Source: Straminergon stramineum (taxonomy: Eukaryota; Streptophyta; Bryopsida; Hypnales; Calliergonaceae). Taken from it: DNA of 64,000 nt. The notes beneath the pieces were generated by a model. The model was not told the DNA's origin and did not search any database. It saw nothing but the letters and a program-made list of their open reading frames with translations. The DNA lies in the NCBI GenBank assembly GCA_963920665.1, contig OY987264.1:25524906-25588905 (forward strand). Direction: 5' to 3'. Of the stretch, positions 1-12,327 are shown in pieces (position 1 is the stretch's first letter; every line of letters begins with the position of its first letter). A program made the position numbers and the translations under genes.

Positions 1-1029
1 GTTTACAAACCAAAATCAAGAATTTGATTATGTGTGTTCCATTTTGAGGGTGGAGATGAAAATGTTTACATGGTGAGTGACAAAAATGCAAAGACATTCA
101 TTGATGGAGGTGGTCTAGTGTTCTCCCAAAGTTCAATTTCTAAAAGTAATGGGCATATCTAGGGTTTCATTTTTTAGTGTCTATAAAGTGATATGATGGT
201 TGAAAGTGTTACATACTGAAAGGGTGAGGATGGAAAAAATATTTACGTTGCTTCAAAAAGCTATGTGTCCACATGATGTAAAATCAACACTAAACTATTT
301 AAAGTGTTAACCATAAATCCTTGGTTTTGTTGTATTTTATGTATGGTTTATGTACATTGTAAATAATGCAAAGTTTGTTGTTGGTCATCTTTGCATGATT
401 ATTTGTAATTCAACACAGAGGCATTTGTTGTTTTATGCTCAATAAAGTAGTGTAGGTGTCATTAGTTGAGTGTTGATCTTTCATATTTTGTCTTTTTACT
501 TTGCAAAATGATGAATCCTAAATCCTAAGCAAACAATAATGTTGAAGATTTTATTTTATAAATCATGCATTCAATTGTCATTGAGTATCCTAAAAGAAGC
601 ATGTAATCTTTGTTGAAAAAATGAAATGAAATCTCAAGCAACGAAAAGTTTCAGTTTCACTTCATTCCAAGAAATATTGCAAACATTTGATTTTTAAAAA
701 TTTTAATGTCAAACCAAGCAACCAAAAAGATTTTTTTAATTTTATTGGATTTTATAGGTTGATACCTATTTAAAAACATTTAAACCATTCAATTTCAAAT
801 TTTGAGGTAAAAGTAATGAAGAGCTCTATTTTGCAAGCAACAAAGATAGGAAATACTTATAAAGTTGTCTTTTGAACTCAACTTGAAAATATTCAAATAA
901 AAACACAAACATGGTTAACAATTATTTATTGGAACATTTCTCAATTTGTTGTAAACATTATCAAATGTTTATTTTTTTAGTTCATTGGAACCATCTTCTG
1001 CTTTGTAAATTTTTTTAAAGATGAATATG
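1..1029. other. AT-rich intergenic DNA
   Basis: No coding frame, splice-linked exons or clear repeat ends are visible. The sequence is strongly AT-rich and has the texture of old decayed repeats. Confidence 0.6.
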
Positions 1030-1380
1030 AAAGTGTTTTTGGTTAAAAAAATTCCATATCTCTCAAACCCATTTTCTAACATATTCACTAAACTCATAAG
1101 GTATAGGACATACAATCATGTGTTTTTCTACAAAGTTGAAAGACAAAAAATTATCTTTTGGAAGGAATAGAAAAGCCTACATTTTGAATTTTGGGCTCAT
1201 TGAACTTGAAATCGGTGGAGAGATTCACCGTAAGATTTGGGAGGATGCACTTAAACAATTTCACTAAAGGATCCTATGGTTATATTCATTAAAGAAATAA
1301 AAATAGATGAAGATTTTAGCTTTGCTTGGAGACAAGTACTTTGAAGCAATTTTGGACCCTAAGCAACAAAGAACTTTAGG
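1030..1380 (+). repeat. Dispersed repeat, copy related to 23420-23750
   Basis: The two stretches share blocks in the same order and orientation, for example CTAAAGGATCCTATGGTT followed by an ATAGATGAAGATTTT block and a TACTTTGAAGCAATTTT block. The copies are well diverged and no ends, TIRs or duplications were found. The class of repeat is unknown. Confidence 0.55.
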
Positions 1381-2673
1381 GGATAAACATTAAAGAAACA
1401 AAATCCATTAGTTTATAGATCCTTATGTTTTAAGTAAGTGTTAAAAAAAAGGTTACAAATAATCTCCAAATATCCAAGGCGCTTCATTTTCTTGGGGATA
1501 AAAGTTTGAATTTAAATAAAATCATGCCAAATTTCTATAATATAATTATTCTTTTCAAGGTGAAAACAAATCATTTCTATTTTTAGTATCAAGAAACATC
1601 TTTTGAAGAACAATTATTAATGTCTTTTTCTATTCAAATATTTGTAAAATTGAGTCCATTCCAAAACTTAATCTCCTAGTCAAATTACAAGTTCTTTGAG
1701 ATGGGTCTAAAATACACTCATTAGAACTAAGGGAAGAGAACCAATTCTAAATTCATTTTAGAATTTATTTCTTACTAGAATAGCTTTTGAGATGAGACAG
1801 ATAGTTTCTAAAGTTATTCATGTTATTTTCTATACTTTTTTATGTATTTCTACTTAACCTTAATTTTACTTGTTAAATCTAAAATTTAGGTAAATTTTAG
1901 ACAACCTTCTAATTATCAAACATTATGATTTTCAATCCATATACGATACAGTAGTGTTTCATTTCCAACATGATTCATATTCTACATTTAGTATATGATC
2001 TTGCATTTACATTTGAGGATGAGTGGTGGAAACTAATCAAAACTCCCATTATTTGTTTTGCTTAGGATACACCAGTACTCCAAAATGTTCAAAAAAGGTC
2101 TTTGACATTTAGGGGTTAAAAGGAGTTGTTCAACTTCATCAGTGAACTGTTATGATCAGAAGCCATGAAGGTAGGCATACCAAAAATTGTCATTTTTTTA
2201 TGGTGAATAGTTTCTATTATTAGATTGTAGAAATTTTTAAAAATCTTTTCTTGTTGGCAAATGATAGGAGACTTCGATGCACTGAAGAATGCATCATTTG
2301 GATTTGGTATGCAAAAGTTATAAAAGGCCAAAAAGATTTGATAGATGTTCTCAAATCATTTCTTCATGAATTTAGGAGATGTACTTATTGTGAACATCTG
2401 ATTAAGTGGCGCTTACAGACTCCTAGCACATTGGGTTAGCACATTTAGGTGTCCCTACCTTATGTCTGTGGATCATGCATTCACAAACATTTCTTTAAAA
2501 TACTGCAATTCCAAACCTGAATCCCCGTAAAAGAAAACTATTTCCTTCTAATGTGAAGGTTTTATCTTTAAACTCATGGTGTTTGCAAACGCCAGGTGGG
2601 AAAGGGCCTTCAGAGAACCTATGTAAGGAGCAGAGTGAATATGATGGATGATGAACTTTTCCAGTATCTTTTA

Positions 2674-2709
2674 TCTTCTTTGAAACAAATGAAACAAAAT
2701 TTCATAGTG
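2674..2709 (-). mobile_element. Remnant of LINE-type 3' hairpin tail
   Basis: On the minus strand the sequence reads ATGAAATTTTGTTTCAT followed by TTGTTTCAAAG, the same hairpin-plus-tail word seen in much fresher insertions at 21669, 59170 and 63250. No target-site duplication and only a decayed tail remain. Confidence 0.4.
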
Positions 2710-2873
2710 AAAGGAAGAAAACAAAAAAACCCAACCACAGCCACAGCCTGTGGTCTTTTTCACAAATTGAATTGGTGTCCATGAATGGAACTTATCCAGT
2801 TAGAATTTGGACTCCCTGACTTAAGTTTTCTTGAAATGCAATTCTGCAACCCAGATGGAGTCATTCAGTTGCC

Positions 2874-2896
2874 ACTGTACTGTACTGTACTGTACA
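2874..2896 (+). repeat. (ACTGT)n microsatellite
   Basis: More than four tandem copies of a pentamer containing the palindrome GTAC. The same CTGTAC/GTACAG words recur near 8467 and 54220. Confidence 0.85.
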
Positions 2897-4459
2897 GAAC
2901 AGTAGTGTAGTGTACAGTATATTACAGGAGTGATGTGTCCCTCGTGGCAGTATTGCAATATCACAGTCTTTGGATTATCTTAATCTAGATACACCCAAAG
3001 CTATGGAACAAGATCAGATGAAATGACTTGAATGTTGTTAGGATAGACAATGCCAATGCAATGTGTGTTGATAACTCAAATTTGGAAATGACACGCTACA
3101 TGGGTGGTCAGCCATGTTATAGTCATGCTTCAACTACCTTCGCAATGAAAATGTGATACAATCCAAACAAATCACAATGAGATCTTATATTTTGTTTTGG
3201 GAGTGAGACATGATCCATGGTGGGGGACACAAGTATCTCACTGCTCATGTTCAAAGGCTGGGGTTCCCACTCCTGGGGAAATTCAAAATGAGGAATCGTC
3301 TAAAATTCTGCTTGGATCTTCAAATTTTCGCTTCAAACACGACATTGGTTATGAGAGACATGAAATCTATACAAAAAGGTCACAAAAACGTCACAGAGAG
3401 TTCAAGATGCAGTTGTGGCTTCAGCAATTGATGTTTACGGATTTCTTAAACTTCCTCTTACTTCTAAATTTGGTGCTTGGAAAACTGAAGTTGTCATAAA
3501 AAAACAAAAGAAAGGAGTAGACCTTAATTTAGCTCCCAAGTGCCAAAAGGTAGGGGGGAGAGAACAAAAGTCAAATGCCACTTAAGTTGATGGTTGCGTA
3601 GAGAACATTGCTCATATGGTAGCCGGAAGTGGAGATAGGGCAATATGAGCCTGCAAGTATCGTGAGTGATTGGAGGAATGCCAATACGAGCCTCATTCTA
3701 AGAGAGAGTGGATGAAAGTGAAGGGAGTTGAAGACAATCATGAAATTTCTCCAAACTTTATAAGCATACTTACAATTGCGGAGACAATGCTCAAGGGTCT
3801 CCTTGATGCTTGTGCAATTGCATTAGATGGTAGGAGAGAACCCTATCATCTTCCAACTTACGATAGGAAACCATATAATTGACTTGCCAAAAAAAGACAT
3901 GCACTTTAGCTTATTGGTTTGTCATGGTCCCACATGAACTTGATGACGATTTTGTTTTCATGAGTAACTAAATTGATTTAGGTCTATGTAAACTACATAC
4001 AATTTAGAGCTAATTTTTATTAATCTATACTAGTGGTGGACTATTATGGCATCAAGTGACTTTGCCATGTACATTTGGGGAATAGATCAACTCTACATTG
4101 CATATAACAAGTCATTCGATGCCATATATATCCAACATTTATCCAAAAAAATCAAGGGACTAATAAGTTCAACTATACTTGAAGAAATAAAGTAATGTGA
4201 TAGTTTCAAGGTTAGGAATTGTCTCCAATGACTTTGCATTTGTTTGCAATTGTCTAGACAAACCATAGAGCAAGGAATTTTTCATAGAATTCTTCACCAT
4301 GTTGATCATCCATAAAGTATTTTTGAAACCATAGACCTATGAGATGTCAAGTAGCCATGTCTTTTACTAACATAATTGAATAATGTTGTTTGTTGAAACA
4401 ATTCACTGGAAGAAAATAGTGTTGAGTTCAATAGAATTTAGCTGACATGAAATTCTGAA

Positions 4460-5340
4460 AACTGCCCAAAAACACAATTTCTGCATTGGCTGTAAAGCAG
4501 TTTTTTTCGTAGACTATTAGAAATTGGTTAATTCCCAATTAGAAGTTATATGACTATGTATTATCAAAAAATCAATCCCAAATGGACATTGTAAGTATAA
4601 TGAGTAAAAATGAAAATAGAAATTTTTTTGTTGTATATTCAACAATAGGATCTTCTACAAGATTTATATGAGAATGTGTGAAAAGAAATTCAAAAGATTT
4701 GAAAGCATGGATTGCAAGATTAAGCATTTCAATTCAAAAAAATATTTCTCTTATTGCACCTTACCATATTAGGTTATAAGACTTCCAAGGAGTTTCTTAA
4801 TTTAAATTTCATTTTGTAAAAATATTGTTTAATAGAAGTAGGTATAAGAAAGAAGAATTTTTTTAATTTTGTATTTCTCTAAGATGGAATTGAAACATGT
4901 CAATCCTAGTGGTGATATTGTTTTATCATATAATCCACATCCAATGGCTTTTTTTCTTTGAAATTGTGAAATTTGAGTTCAAAGACAATTCCTAAAAACT
5001 AGTTATTCAAAAAGAGGTTTAGATTGCCCACAAAACAAGACTCTTCATAACTTTCACATCACTAATTTGTAGGAGATGATTTAAAGATACTCTTATAGAT
5101 ACAAATATATTCCACGAAAAAGAAATTTATATACAAAGAGAGAATTTTTGTATTTGTTTTTGATGCTAAAGGCTCGTGCAAATAGTGTCTAAATTAGCAT
5201 GACTTCTACTCCCAACAAACAATGGAAATAAAAATTATATTCCTAAAAAGTTGATTTATTCTTATATCTTCTACAAAACTTCAAAAACTCACACCAAAAA
5301 TTGAGATCATAGAAACATGCCGGAACTTTAATAGAAACAT
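4460..5340. repeat. Degenerate copy of the ~0.94-kb TTAACCCC-end repeat family
   Basis: The interior matches blocks found at 6755-7700 and 33187-34099: a run near TATGAGAATGTGTG, a block on ATGGAATTGAAAC with GGTGATATTG, and a block on AACTTTCACATCACTA. The ends are too decayed to place, so the limits are approximate. No coding capacity is visible. Confidence 0.45.
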
Positions 5341-6754
5341 ACTTGAAGAGAAGATTGGTGCTTTATAAGTTATAATTGACTATCCAATTGAACACTTTAT
5401 AATGATAAAGTTACAAAAGGTCAAAATTTCAATATTGTACAAGTTCGTTACGATAATCTTACAAGCAACCTTTTTGTGCCATTCAAAGAATCTTGCATAA
5501 TATTGAATAAAATTGGCATATTTTGTTTGGCATAATTAACATTCAATTATTACGCAATCCCAATCAAGCATACCAAATTTCAGTTTCAAAAAGGAAAATT
5601 TCCATTTTTTGTGAATTTTTTAAGTCAATTTTCATGGTTGTATAAAACTATTTTATAGAAAACAATTGATGATGAATTTAATTAAATTCAATTGCATACA
5701 TATTTAGAGAACATCCATATGCACATCTCATATTAAAAAACACACCCTTAAATAAAGAAAATATAATATAGGAATAATTCAATATGAAGAGTCATATGAC
5801 CAAACTTTGAAGAAATGGATATCTCTATCTTTTAACTAAATGTTTAACATTAATATATATGGCTTGTTTTTATCAATGTTAAACATTTTAGCATATGTCC
5901 AATTGAGCAATGGTGTGGGGGGTAATTTTCTCTAGTTAGGGAATAGAAATAACGAAGATTGCACTATTTATTGCTAGTTTTTCATCAAGTTTGGGATCAA
6001 TAGAAATTAAAGAAGTGCGGATTATCATCTGATTTGTTTTCAATGTATAGGCGAATGTCTTTTTAGAAAACTAAAAACTAGTCTTAGCAACTTTATTAGA
6101 TGTCAATGTATTGTTTGTGACACAATAATGAAGACCCTAGTGGACATCATATTCCCTTCATTTATGAAAATAGGTCACCCTATCTTGTGCAAATGGGGCC
6201 TTGGTTGGAAACCATAGCTACTTTAATTTTGCCAAGATTATCTTCACTAATTAAACACCGTAGTACAATTCTAGGTGGTAGAATTCATTAATCTACTCTA
6301 TAGTAGGAAATATCTATGTTTACATCCATAATGGGGACTATTTAAGAGAGATGATGATTAGTAAAAAAGAAGGTGATTTTTACCCCTACAATCTCATAGT
6401 GCCTATGGAGGATAAAATGGATTTCAGGTAGGCTCTTAAAAAATAAATTTCTTACTTGATTGTCATAATTTTTTTTTAAATAGGATTAAAATAGGATTAA
6501 TCTAGCTTCTAATTCATTGAGAATGGGCATAATAGCAAAATAGAAGAAAAAACCAACTAAAGCAATTTGTAAAATAGTAACATATGGTGCTTCCACAGGT
6601 TGACATCTAATCCAGTCTAAGAGGAAAATTACATTAGCTTTCTAGAAATTTAATTTTCATTTCAATTGGTGCCTAGGAGCAAGACTTATGCAACAATAAG
6701 CTCAAAAAAGGAATATCTGGAAGCAAGAATAGTTCACCAAAACTTGAAATAAAT
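5341..6754. other. AT-rich intergenic DNA
   Basis: No gene, RNA gene or element with visible ends was recognised. Confidence 0.5.
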
Positions 6755-7700
6755 TTAACTACTAAAGTTCCAAGGCATTTTTTCCATCAAATTCCACTCA
6801 ATACAACAATTTATATCACAAAGTGCAAAACAATTTAGAAATCACTTTTTCCATATATCTAACTATCTGATCTTAGACTAGACTAATATGAGAATGTGTC
6901 AAAGAAATTTTAGAAACTTTGACCATGTGGATTGCATGATATTCATGTTTGAAGTTACAGAAAACCAATTTTTTTCTACCTTGCCTAACTAGATTTTATG
7001 GCTTCAAATCTTTTTAGCTTAAAATTTTTGTACTACCAATATTGAATTAAAAGCTTCGTTGTTGAAAAATTCAATTGAAAGCCTAGGGACCCCCTCCCCC
7101 CCAAAAAAAACTTGGTTTTTATTCTTTAATAAATTATTGAGTAGAAGTAGGTATGAGACTAAAGGAAAATTTAAATCAATAATAGGTCTAAGATGGAATT
7201 GAAATACAATAATTCCAACGGTGACATTATTCTAGTAAGCTAATGGAACCTTGTCAAACTTGGGGGGGAGGGGGAGGAGGAGAAAATTGCGGAAATTGGT
7301 TTCAAAAATGAATTCTTTATGTTAATTTTTCAACAAGATGCTTAGATTGTGTGGAAAACAAGATTGTCTATAACTTTCTCATCACTAGTACAAACAGAAT
7401 GAAATCAAATCTTTCTATGTAGACAAAATTGCTTTCTATGAGAAAAATATTTGGAAATTTTATTTTGACTTTTTGTGATTTTGTTTGTACTAGTACCCAA
7501 TAAACCCTATTTTAGATTTAGAGTGGCATAATTTTTGTTCATTGGCAATGATTCAACAAAGATTATATTCCTAGAGAGTTAACATATTTTTCTATCTTCA
7601 AAAAAAGGTATAGAAAAATTGCAACGAAAATTGCAACTATAGGGTCCCACCCAAAATCAATTTTGTCCTTTAAGGAGACAATGGAATTTTAGGGGTGCAA
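6755..7700 (+). mobile_element. Copy of the ~0.94-kb TTAACCCC-end family (non-coding)
   Basis: Starts around a degenerate TAACTACTAAAGTTCCAAGG and ends at TTTTAGGGGTGC, the inverted counterpart. The interior is collinear with 33187-34099, including the stretch before the 3' end that reads CCCACCCAAAATCAATTTTG here and CTATCCAAAATCCCATTTG there. No transposase frame is present. Length and inverted ends suggest a large non-autonomous DNA transposon; the superfamily is not determined. Confidence 0.55.
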
Positions 7701-8500
7701 TTTTTTTTAAAGATTTTTTTTGGATTAGTGTCTGAAAATTATGGAGCTTCTTATTTTGTGGGCAATTATAGAAACTTCTCAAAAAACATATTGACGTGCA
7801 ACATGTGACACGAAAATATAAACAAATATTTCTTGCAATTGCCCAAGACTATATGGAGACAATACTTGAAATCAGATCACTACCCTGGCTATCTTCGTGG
7901 CTCTATAATTTGATCAAGCTCTATCCAGCCCCTACAAGTGGAAAATTGAGGCCTACTTTGAGGAGGTGAGACCCCTCAAATGCAGGGCATATGACTTACA
8001 AGACCAACAAGACCCCTTTTTTGTTGAAAGGAGAAGCTTTCTAAGTTTTACCAGAATTTATGTAAACCCAAAGCCTTCAGTTGGAGGACTGAGCTGCAGA
8101 GAAGATTAGTTGAGCACAGAATTAGAGACCACCTCTGTCAGAGAGGCTATGATACAGGAATTCTCTGATGATAATGCATGCCAACAACAAGTGAGCTCAA
8201 TTTGTATGAAATTGACTATCATAACTAATGCAAGAATCATGGAAAATTTCAGCTCAGAGGGTAGTCAGGGTACAATCAAGTAACTACCTTACCCTATGGC
8301 AACTTGCTGGTGATTGTATGTTTGCAGAATTCTTCAGATTAAGTTAAGTTAGTAGGAGATCATGCGTGGGATTCAATTATCACTGAGTTGTGGGATACTG
8401 GTGGAAACCTTTTTCATGAGAGAATCACCCTAAAGAAGATTTACAGAGCTTTTTATAGACATCTGTACAGTACAGTACACTGAACCCAAACCATGTGTAG
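7701..8500. other. Intergenic DNA, nothing recognised
   Basis: Moderately AT-rich with no supported coding frame. A short GTAC-containing microsatellite (CAGTACAGTACAC) lies near 8467. Confidence 0.5.
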
Positions 8501-8507
8501 CAATTAA

Positions 8508-8743
8508 AGGCCGGGGTGGATTGACCCCTTGCTCGTTCCCAAGGGAAAACCTTGAAATTTTTTATTTGTCATGCATAATAAAATTTGCAAATTTTGAATT
8601 CATATTTGCAATTAGAGGGCCCAAATTAGTTAGGAGAGATTCGAAAGATAAATTCATGAAGCACAAAATAGGGGGTCTTTTTTTTTACATGCACCCTTGG
8701 ATTGACTTGGGGGGACAAGCGAGGGGGGCAATCCACCCCGGCC
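8508..8743 (+). mobile_element. MITE, hAT-like, 236 bp, intact ends
   Basis: Terminal inverted repeats of about 30 bp: the left end begins GGCCGGGGTGGATTGA and the right end is its complement (CAATCCACCCCGGCC). The element is flanked by CAATTAA on both sides (8501-8507 and 8744-8750), a 7-8 bp duplication. Related copies lie at 59682-59950, 15921-16153 and 15737-15908. There is no transposase. An 8-bp class duplication points to hAT; that assignment is inference. Confidence 0.8.
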
Positions 8744-8771
8744 CAATTAAGCAAGCCCAAACCAATATTCT

Positions 8772-9720
8772 TAACCCCTAATTTTTTTTTATCATTTTTT
8801 ATATCCATAAATGCTCCAAAACTATCATTTCTAGTACAAGTATCAAATTTACGGAAAAAAAACATTTCTAGACACATGTAACCTTAAGATCTTGTAGTAC
8901 ATTGATTTGAGAAGATATGAAAAAAATTCAGAAATTTCCTCTGAGTAGATTGTAAGATATTAGCGTTTGAATTGGCAAAAATCCTTTTTTGGGCCCTTTG
9001 AAAAAATGGGCAACTGCACCTTATAAGGCCACATTTGTATGAAAAAAAATTCCAAAATAGTGGTTACCCTTTGGATTCATTCTTCAAGGCAAGTAAGCAA
9101 GTTGGCTACATGCTTGACAAAAATTTAGATAATTTATAATTGTACAACATACAAGAAAAAAATAGTAAGTACAAAAAAGTAGAGAATGATTAAAAATACT
9201 AAATTGTTAAGGAATTTGTTATGGAATTGAAAAATGCCAATCCCAATGGTTGTAATGTTGTAATAAACAATCTACATCCTATGATTTAATTTTATTTTCT
9301 AATTTTTTTGAAAATTGAGTTAAATAAAGGACTTCAAAGTTTATTTTAGAGTAGAGAATCCATAACTACCCGCAAACTAAAACTCCTCATGACTTTCTTC
9401 TCATTAATCAAAATGGAATGATTCAAAGCTTTCTATGTATATATAAATACAAGAAATCATTTTCAGATTTTTGTTTCTTAAAAAAGTGTTTTTTAAGAAA
9501 TTTTTGGGCTACCTAAAGATCAATGAAAATGACAAATCATTCCATAACTTTTTAACCATGTAGTCAAAAGTCATGAAAATTATTGGACTTTAAAGCTACT
9601 CCTTGGGCACATGTTGTGTGAAAATTTCAAAGAAAAAAAAAGAAAACTCCATTCGCAGTGAGCTGCCCAAAATTGCCATGTTGCTAAAAAAAATGCAGTT
9701 TGATCGTTAAGGGTTAACTA
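8772..9720 (+). mobile_element. ~0.95-kb TTAACCCC-end element, left half of an inverted pair
   Basis: Begins TTAACCCCTAATTTT and ends AAGGGTTAAC. The whole interior reappears in inverted order in the element at 10097-11033, for example GCTGCCCAAAATTGCCATG here and the complement of GCTATGTTGCC/GGGCAGTTCACT there. It encodes nothing visible. The pair makes a ~2.3-kb inverted repeat with a ~376-bp spacer. Confidence 0.7.
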
Positions 9721-9775
9721 TGGGAACCTAAAAGTTCACATGCAAACAACCCTGCTGAGCAACCCATTGACCTTT

Positions 9776-9812
9776 TTCTTTTTCTTGAAGCACACTGTCA
9801 ATTTCCATTGAA
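9776..9812 (-). mobile_element. 37-bp retro-insertion stub with 15-bp target duplication
   Basis: AACCCATTGACCTTT occurs at 9761-9775 and again at 9813-9827. The 37 bp between, read on the minus strand, are CAATGGAAATTG followed by ACAGTGTGCTTCAAG and an A-rich tail. This matches the hairpin-plus-tail design of the LINE-type insertions elsewhere in the window. The insert is so short that only the 3' signal was copied. Confidence 0.7.
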
Positions 9813-10096
9813 AACCCATTGACCTTTGAGGAACTTCATGTAGCCTTCAAGCAGATGGCAAACGGCAAAACCCTGTGCAGATGGCTCCCTAATTTTTTTT
9901 AAGATTTTGGGAATTAATTAGTGAAGATTTCACAATCATGATCCACCAGCCAATTCAAGGAGAAAGGTTACTAAGTTAGGAGGAATGACAAAAGGCATCA
10001 TTGCTTTGATCCATAAGCTAGGGAGTGACCAGGACAACCTCCCCAGTGTCTCCAGCTAGCACTTAATAACCTTAGTCAATGTCAATTACAAGATAC

Positions 10097-11033
10097 TTAA
10101 CCCCTAAATGTCCAAACGGCATTTCTTTGGCAACATAGCAATTTTGGGCAGTTCACTACGAACAAAGTTTTTATTCTTTTTCTTTGAATTTTTCACAAAG
10201 CATGTGCACAAGGAGTAGCTTCAAAGTCCAACAATTTTCATAACTTTTGACTACATGGTTAAAAAGTTATTGTATGATATGTCATTTTCATTGCTCGGCG
10301 GGCAGACTGGGCAGCCCCAAAATTTTATAATTTTTTTTTTTGAAGAAATAAAAAATTGAATTTTTTTTTCTAGATTTATATATGGGTGGAAAGCTTTGAA
10401 TCATTCCATTTTTATTAATGAAAATAAAATTATAAAGAGTTTTAGTTTGCGGGCAGTTGTGGATTCTTCATTCTAAAATAAACTTTGAAGTCCTATATTT
10501 AACTCAATTTTTAATATTTTTTGAAAAAAAAATCATAGGATGTAGATTTTTAATTACAAAATTACAACCATTGGGATTGACATTTTTCAATTCCATAATT
10601 TAATTCTTAACAATTTAGTATTCTGAATCATTCTCTACTTCAATCTACTTACTATTTTTTTCCTATATGTTGTACAATTCCAAATGATCTGAATTTTTTC
10701 AAGCATGTGGCCAACTTGCTCCAAAGAATGAATCTAAAGAAGCATTACCATTTTGGACATTTTTCGTAATGATCCAACCTTGTGAAGTGTAGCTGCCTGT
10801 TTTTTCGCAGGGCCTAAAAAAAGGAATATTGTCCATTCAAACGCTAATATCTTGTAGTCTACATGCTGAAAAATTCTGAAATTTTTTCCACATCTTCTCA
10901 AACCAGTGTACTACAAGATCCTATGGTTACATGTGTCCAAAAATATTTTTTTTCTAAAATTTGGTACTTGTACTAGAAATTGCAGTTTGGGAGCATTTTT
11001 GGTGAAAACATAGTCAAATTCATTTAGGGGTGA
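10097..11033 (-). mobile_element. ~0.94-kb TTAACCCC-end element, right half of an inverted pair
   Basis: Begins TTAACCCCTAAATGTCC and ends CATTTAGGGGTG, so the two ends are inverted repeats of at least 13 bp. It is the reverse-oriented relative of 8772-9720. No coding frame is present. Partial relatives lie at 15290-15730 and 22885-23400. Confidence 0.7.
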
Positions 11034-11667
11034 TTTGGAAAGGCCATCATATAACCTAATCCAATCATGTTTATATACTTGCGCATTATTTTAGACATTG
11101 TGCTATTGCAATATGAGGTTGTGAATTGGTTCAATGAAAGTTCACAATCTTATATTCTCAAGTTAAATTTTGCAAAGGCATATGATGTTGTTTTTTGACT
11201 TCTTTTTCCATGTCATGGCAAAGTTAGAGGTAACCAATAGTTTATTCATCTAACTTGACTCCAAGATGCTTCAACATCAATAATCAAGCCCGACAATTAC
11301 AAGAAGAATGACTTGAAGCTTGAGTATCTCCTTCTTCAATAAGCCCCATACAATAAACACTTTCACATACATGCTCATTTTTTTTCTTCTTCACCTTCAT
11401 CTCCCACCCTTCTTCTTGGCTTTGTATATTTGAAGTCACAATAATACTTATAATTTGTCTCTTTCGCTTGATAATGTCAATAATAACTTCATGAAATTCA
11501 TGTTTTAATTGGCAATCTCAAAAACTTCTCCCAATTCTACCTTCCCACTTAAAATGTGATCCTCCAATATTTTCTTCAAATTTGTTGCACACTTAGTATC
11601 TAATTACAATTTGTATAAGCTCCTTGCAATATAAGCATAAACCGAGAAGCTATCATTGGGACCATTC
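11034..11667. other. Intergenic DNA flanking the Tc1/mariner palindrome
   Basis: No supported gene. The sequence abuts the left palindrome arm but does not share its right-hand counterpart, so it marks the outer breakpoint. Confidence 0.5.
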
Positions 11668-12305
11668 AAATTAACTTTTTGATACTTTCTTGAGGTCTAT
11701 CCTCCTAAGCCAAATTCACTAATGTCCACATTTGGTCTTTGTTATGGGGTCTACATCTCCTTTGTGCTTGATATTTGACTTTTTTCTACACGTTTTCTAT
11801 AGGATTGAGGTCAAAAGAATTTGGTGGCTGGTCAATGACTTTCATATTATGTCATGGTGCAAAGTAACTAACACTACTTAGAACTCCACAAAGTTTGCTT
11901 ATAGAACTCCTAGCAATACCACATACACAATATTCTAAACAAACATCAATCTTTTCTCACAAAACTTCTAGGCTATGTGTACAAGCAAATATCACTAGAA
12001 GCATGCATGCAATAATGTCGATCCTTTCAACTCCAAAGCTAGTTGACATCTACTACCTATGATCTCCTACAACGAAATTTTTAATTTTAGCATTGTAAGT
12101 TTGAACTTAGCTTAGTATTTTCAAAATCAACCACCTCTCACAAGAAGAGATATTTCTAAAAAGAGAATGAGTTACACCAAGGTACATAACTCACCTTGTC
12201 CATGGCAAAAAATCTCAATCAAATATATAAATTTACCTACCAAGAGTATGTTTTGTAATCAAATTTCTTGGTAAAGAATTAGACATGGGGTTGCAAGACT
12301 TATTG
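11668..12305 (-). pseudogene. Tc1/mariner transposase fragment, left palindrome arm
   Basis: Near-perfect inverted copy of 12328-12965: over 638 bp I found one clear mismatch near 11899. It carries the same decayed DDE-transposase 3' portion on the minus strand, including the same two TAG stops. It stops abruptly at 11668, where the other arm continues, so the arm is a truncated duplicate. Confidence 0.8.
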
Positions 12306-12327
12306 GAGGGTATTGTATAGTGCACCA

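Larger units (their letters stand above)
1381..4459. other. AT-rich intergenic DNA with decayed repeats
   Basis: No supported gene. Short open frames at 2251-2439, 2596-2784 and 3197-3499 show no domain, splice signals or codon bias and look like chance. The stretch holds a LINE-type hairpin remnant near 2674 and a short pentamer microsatellite near 2874. Confidence 0.5.
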
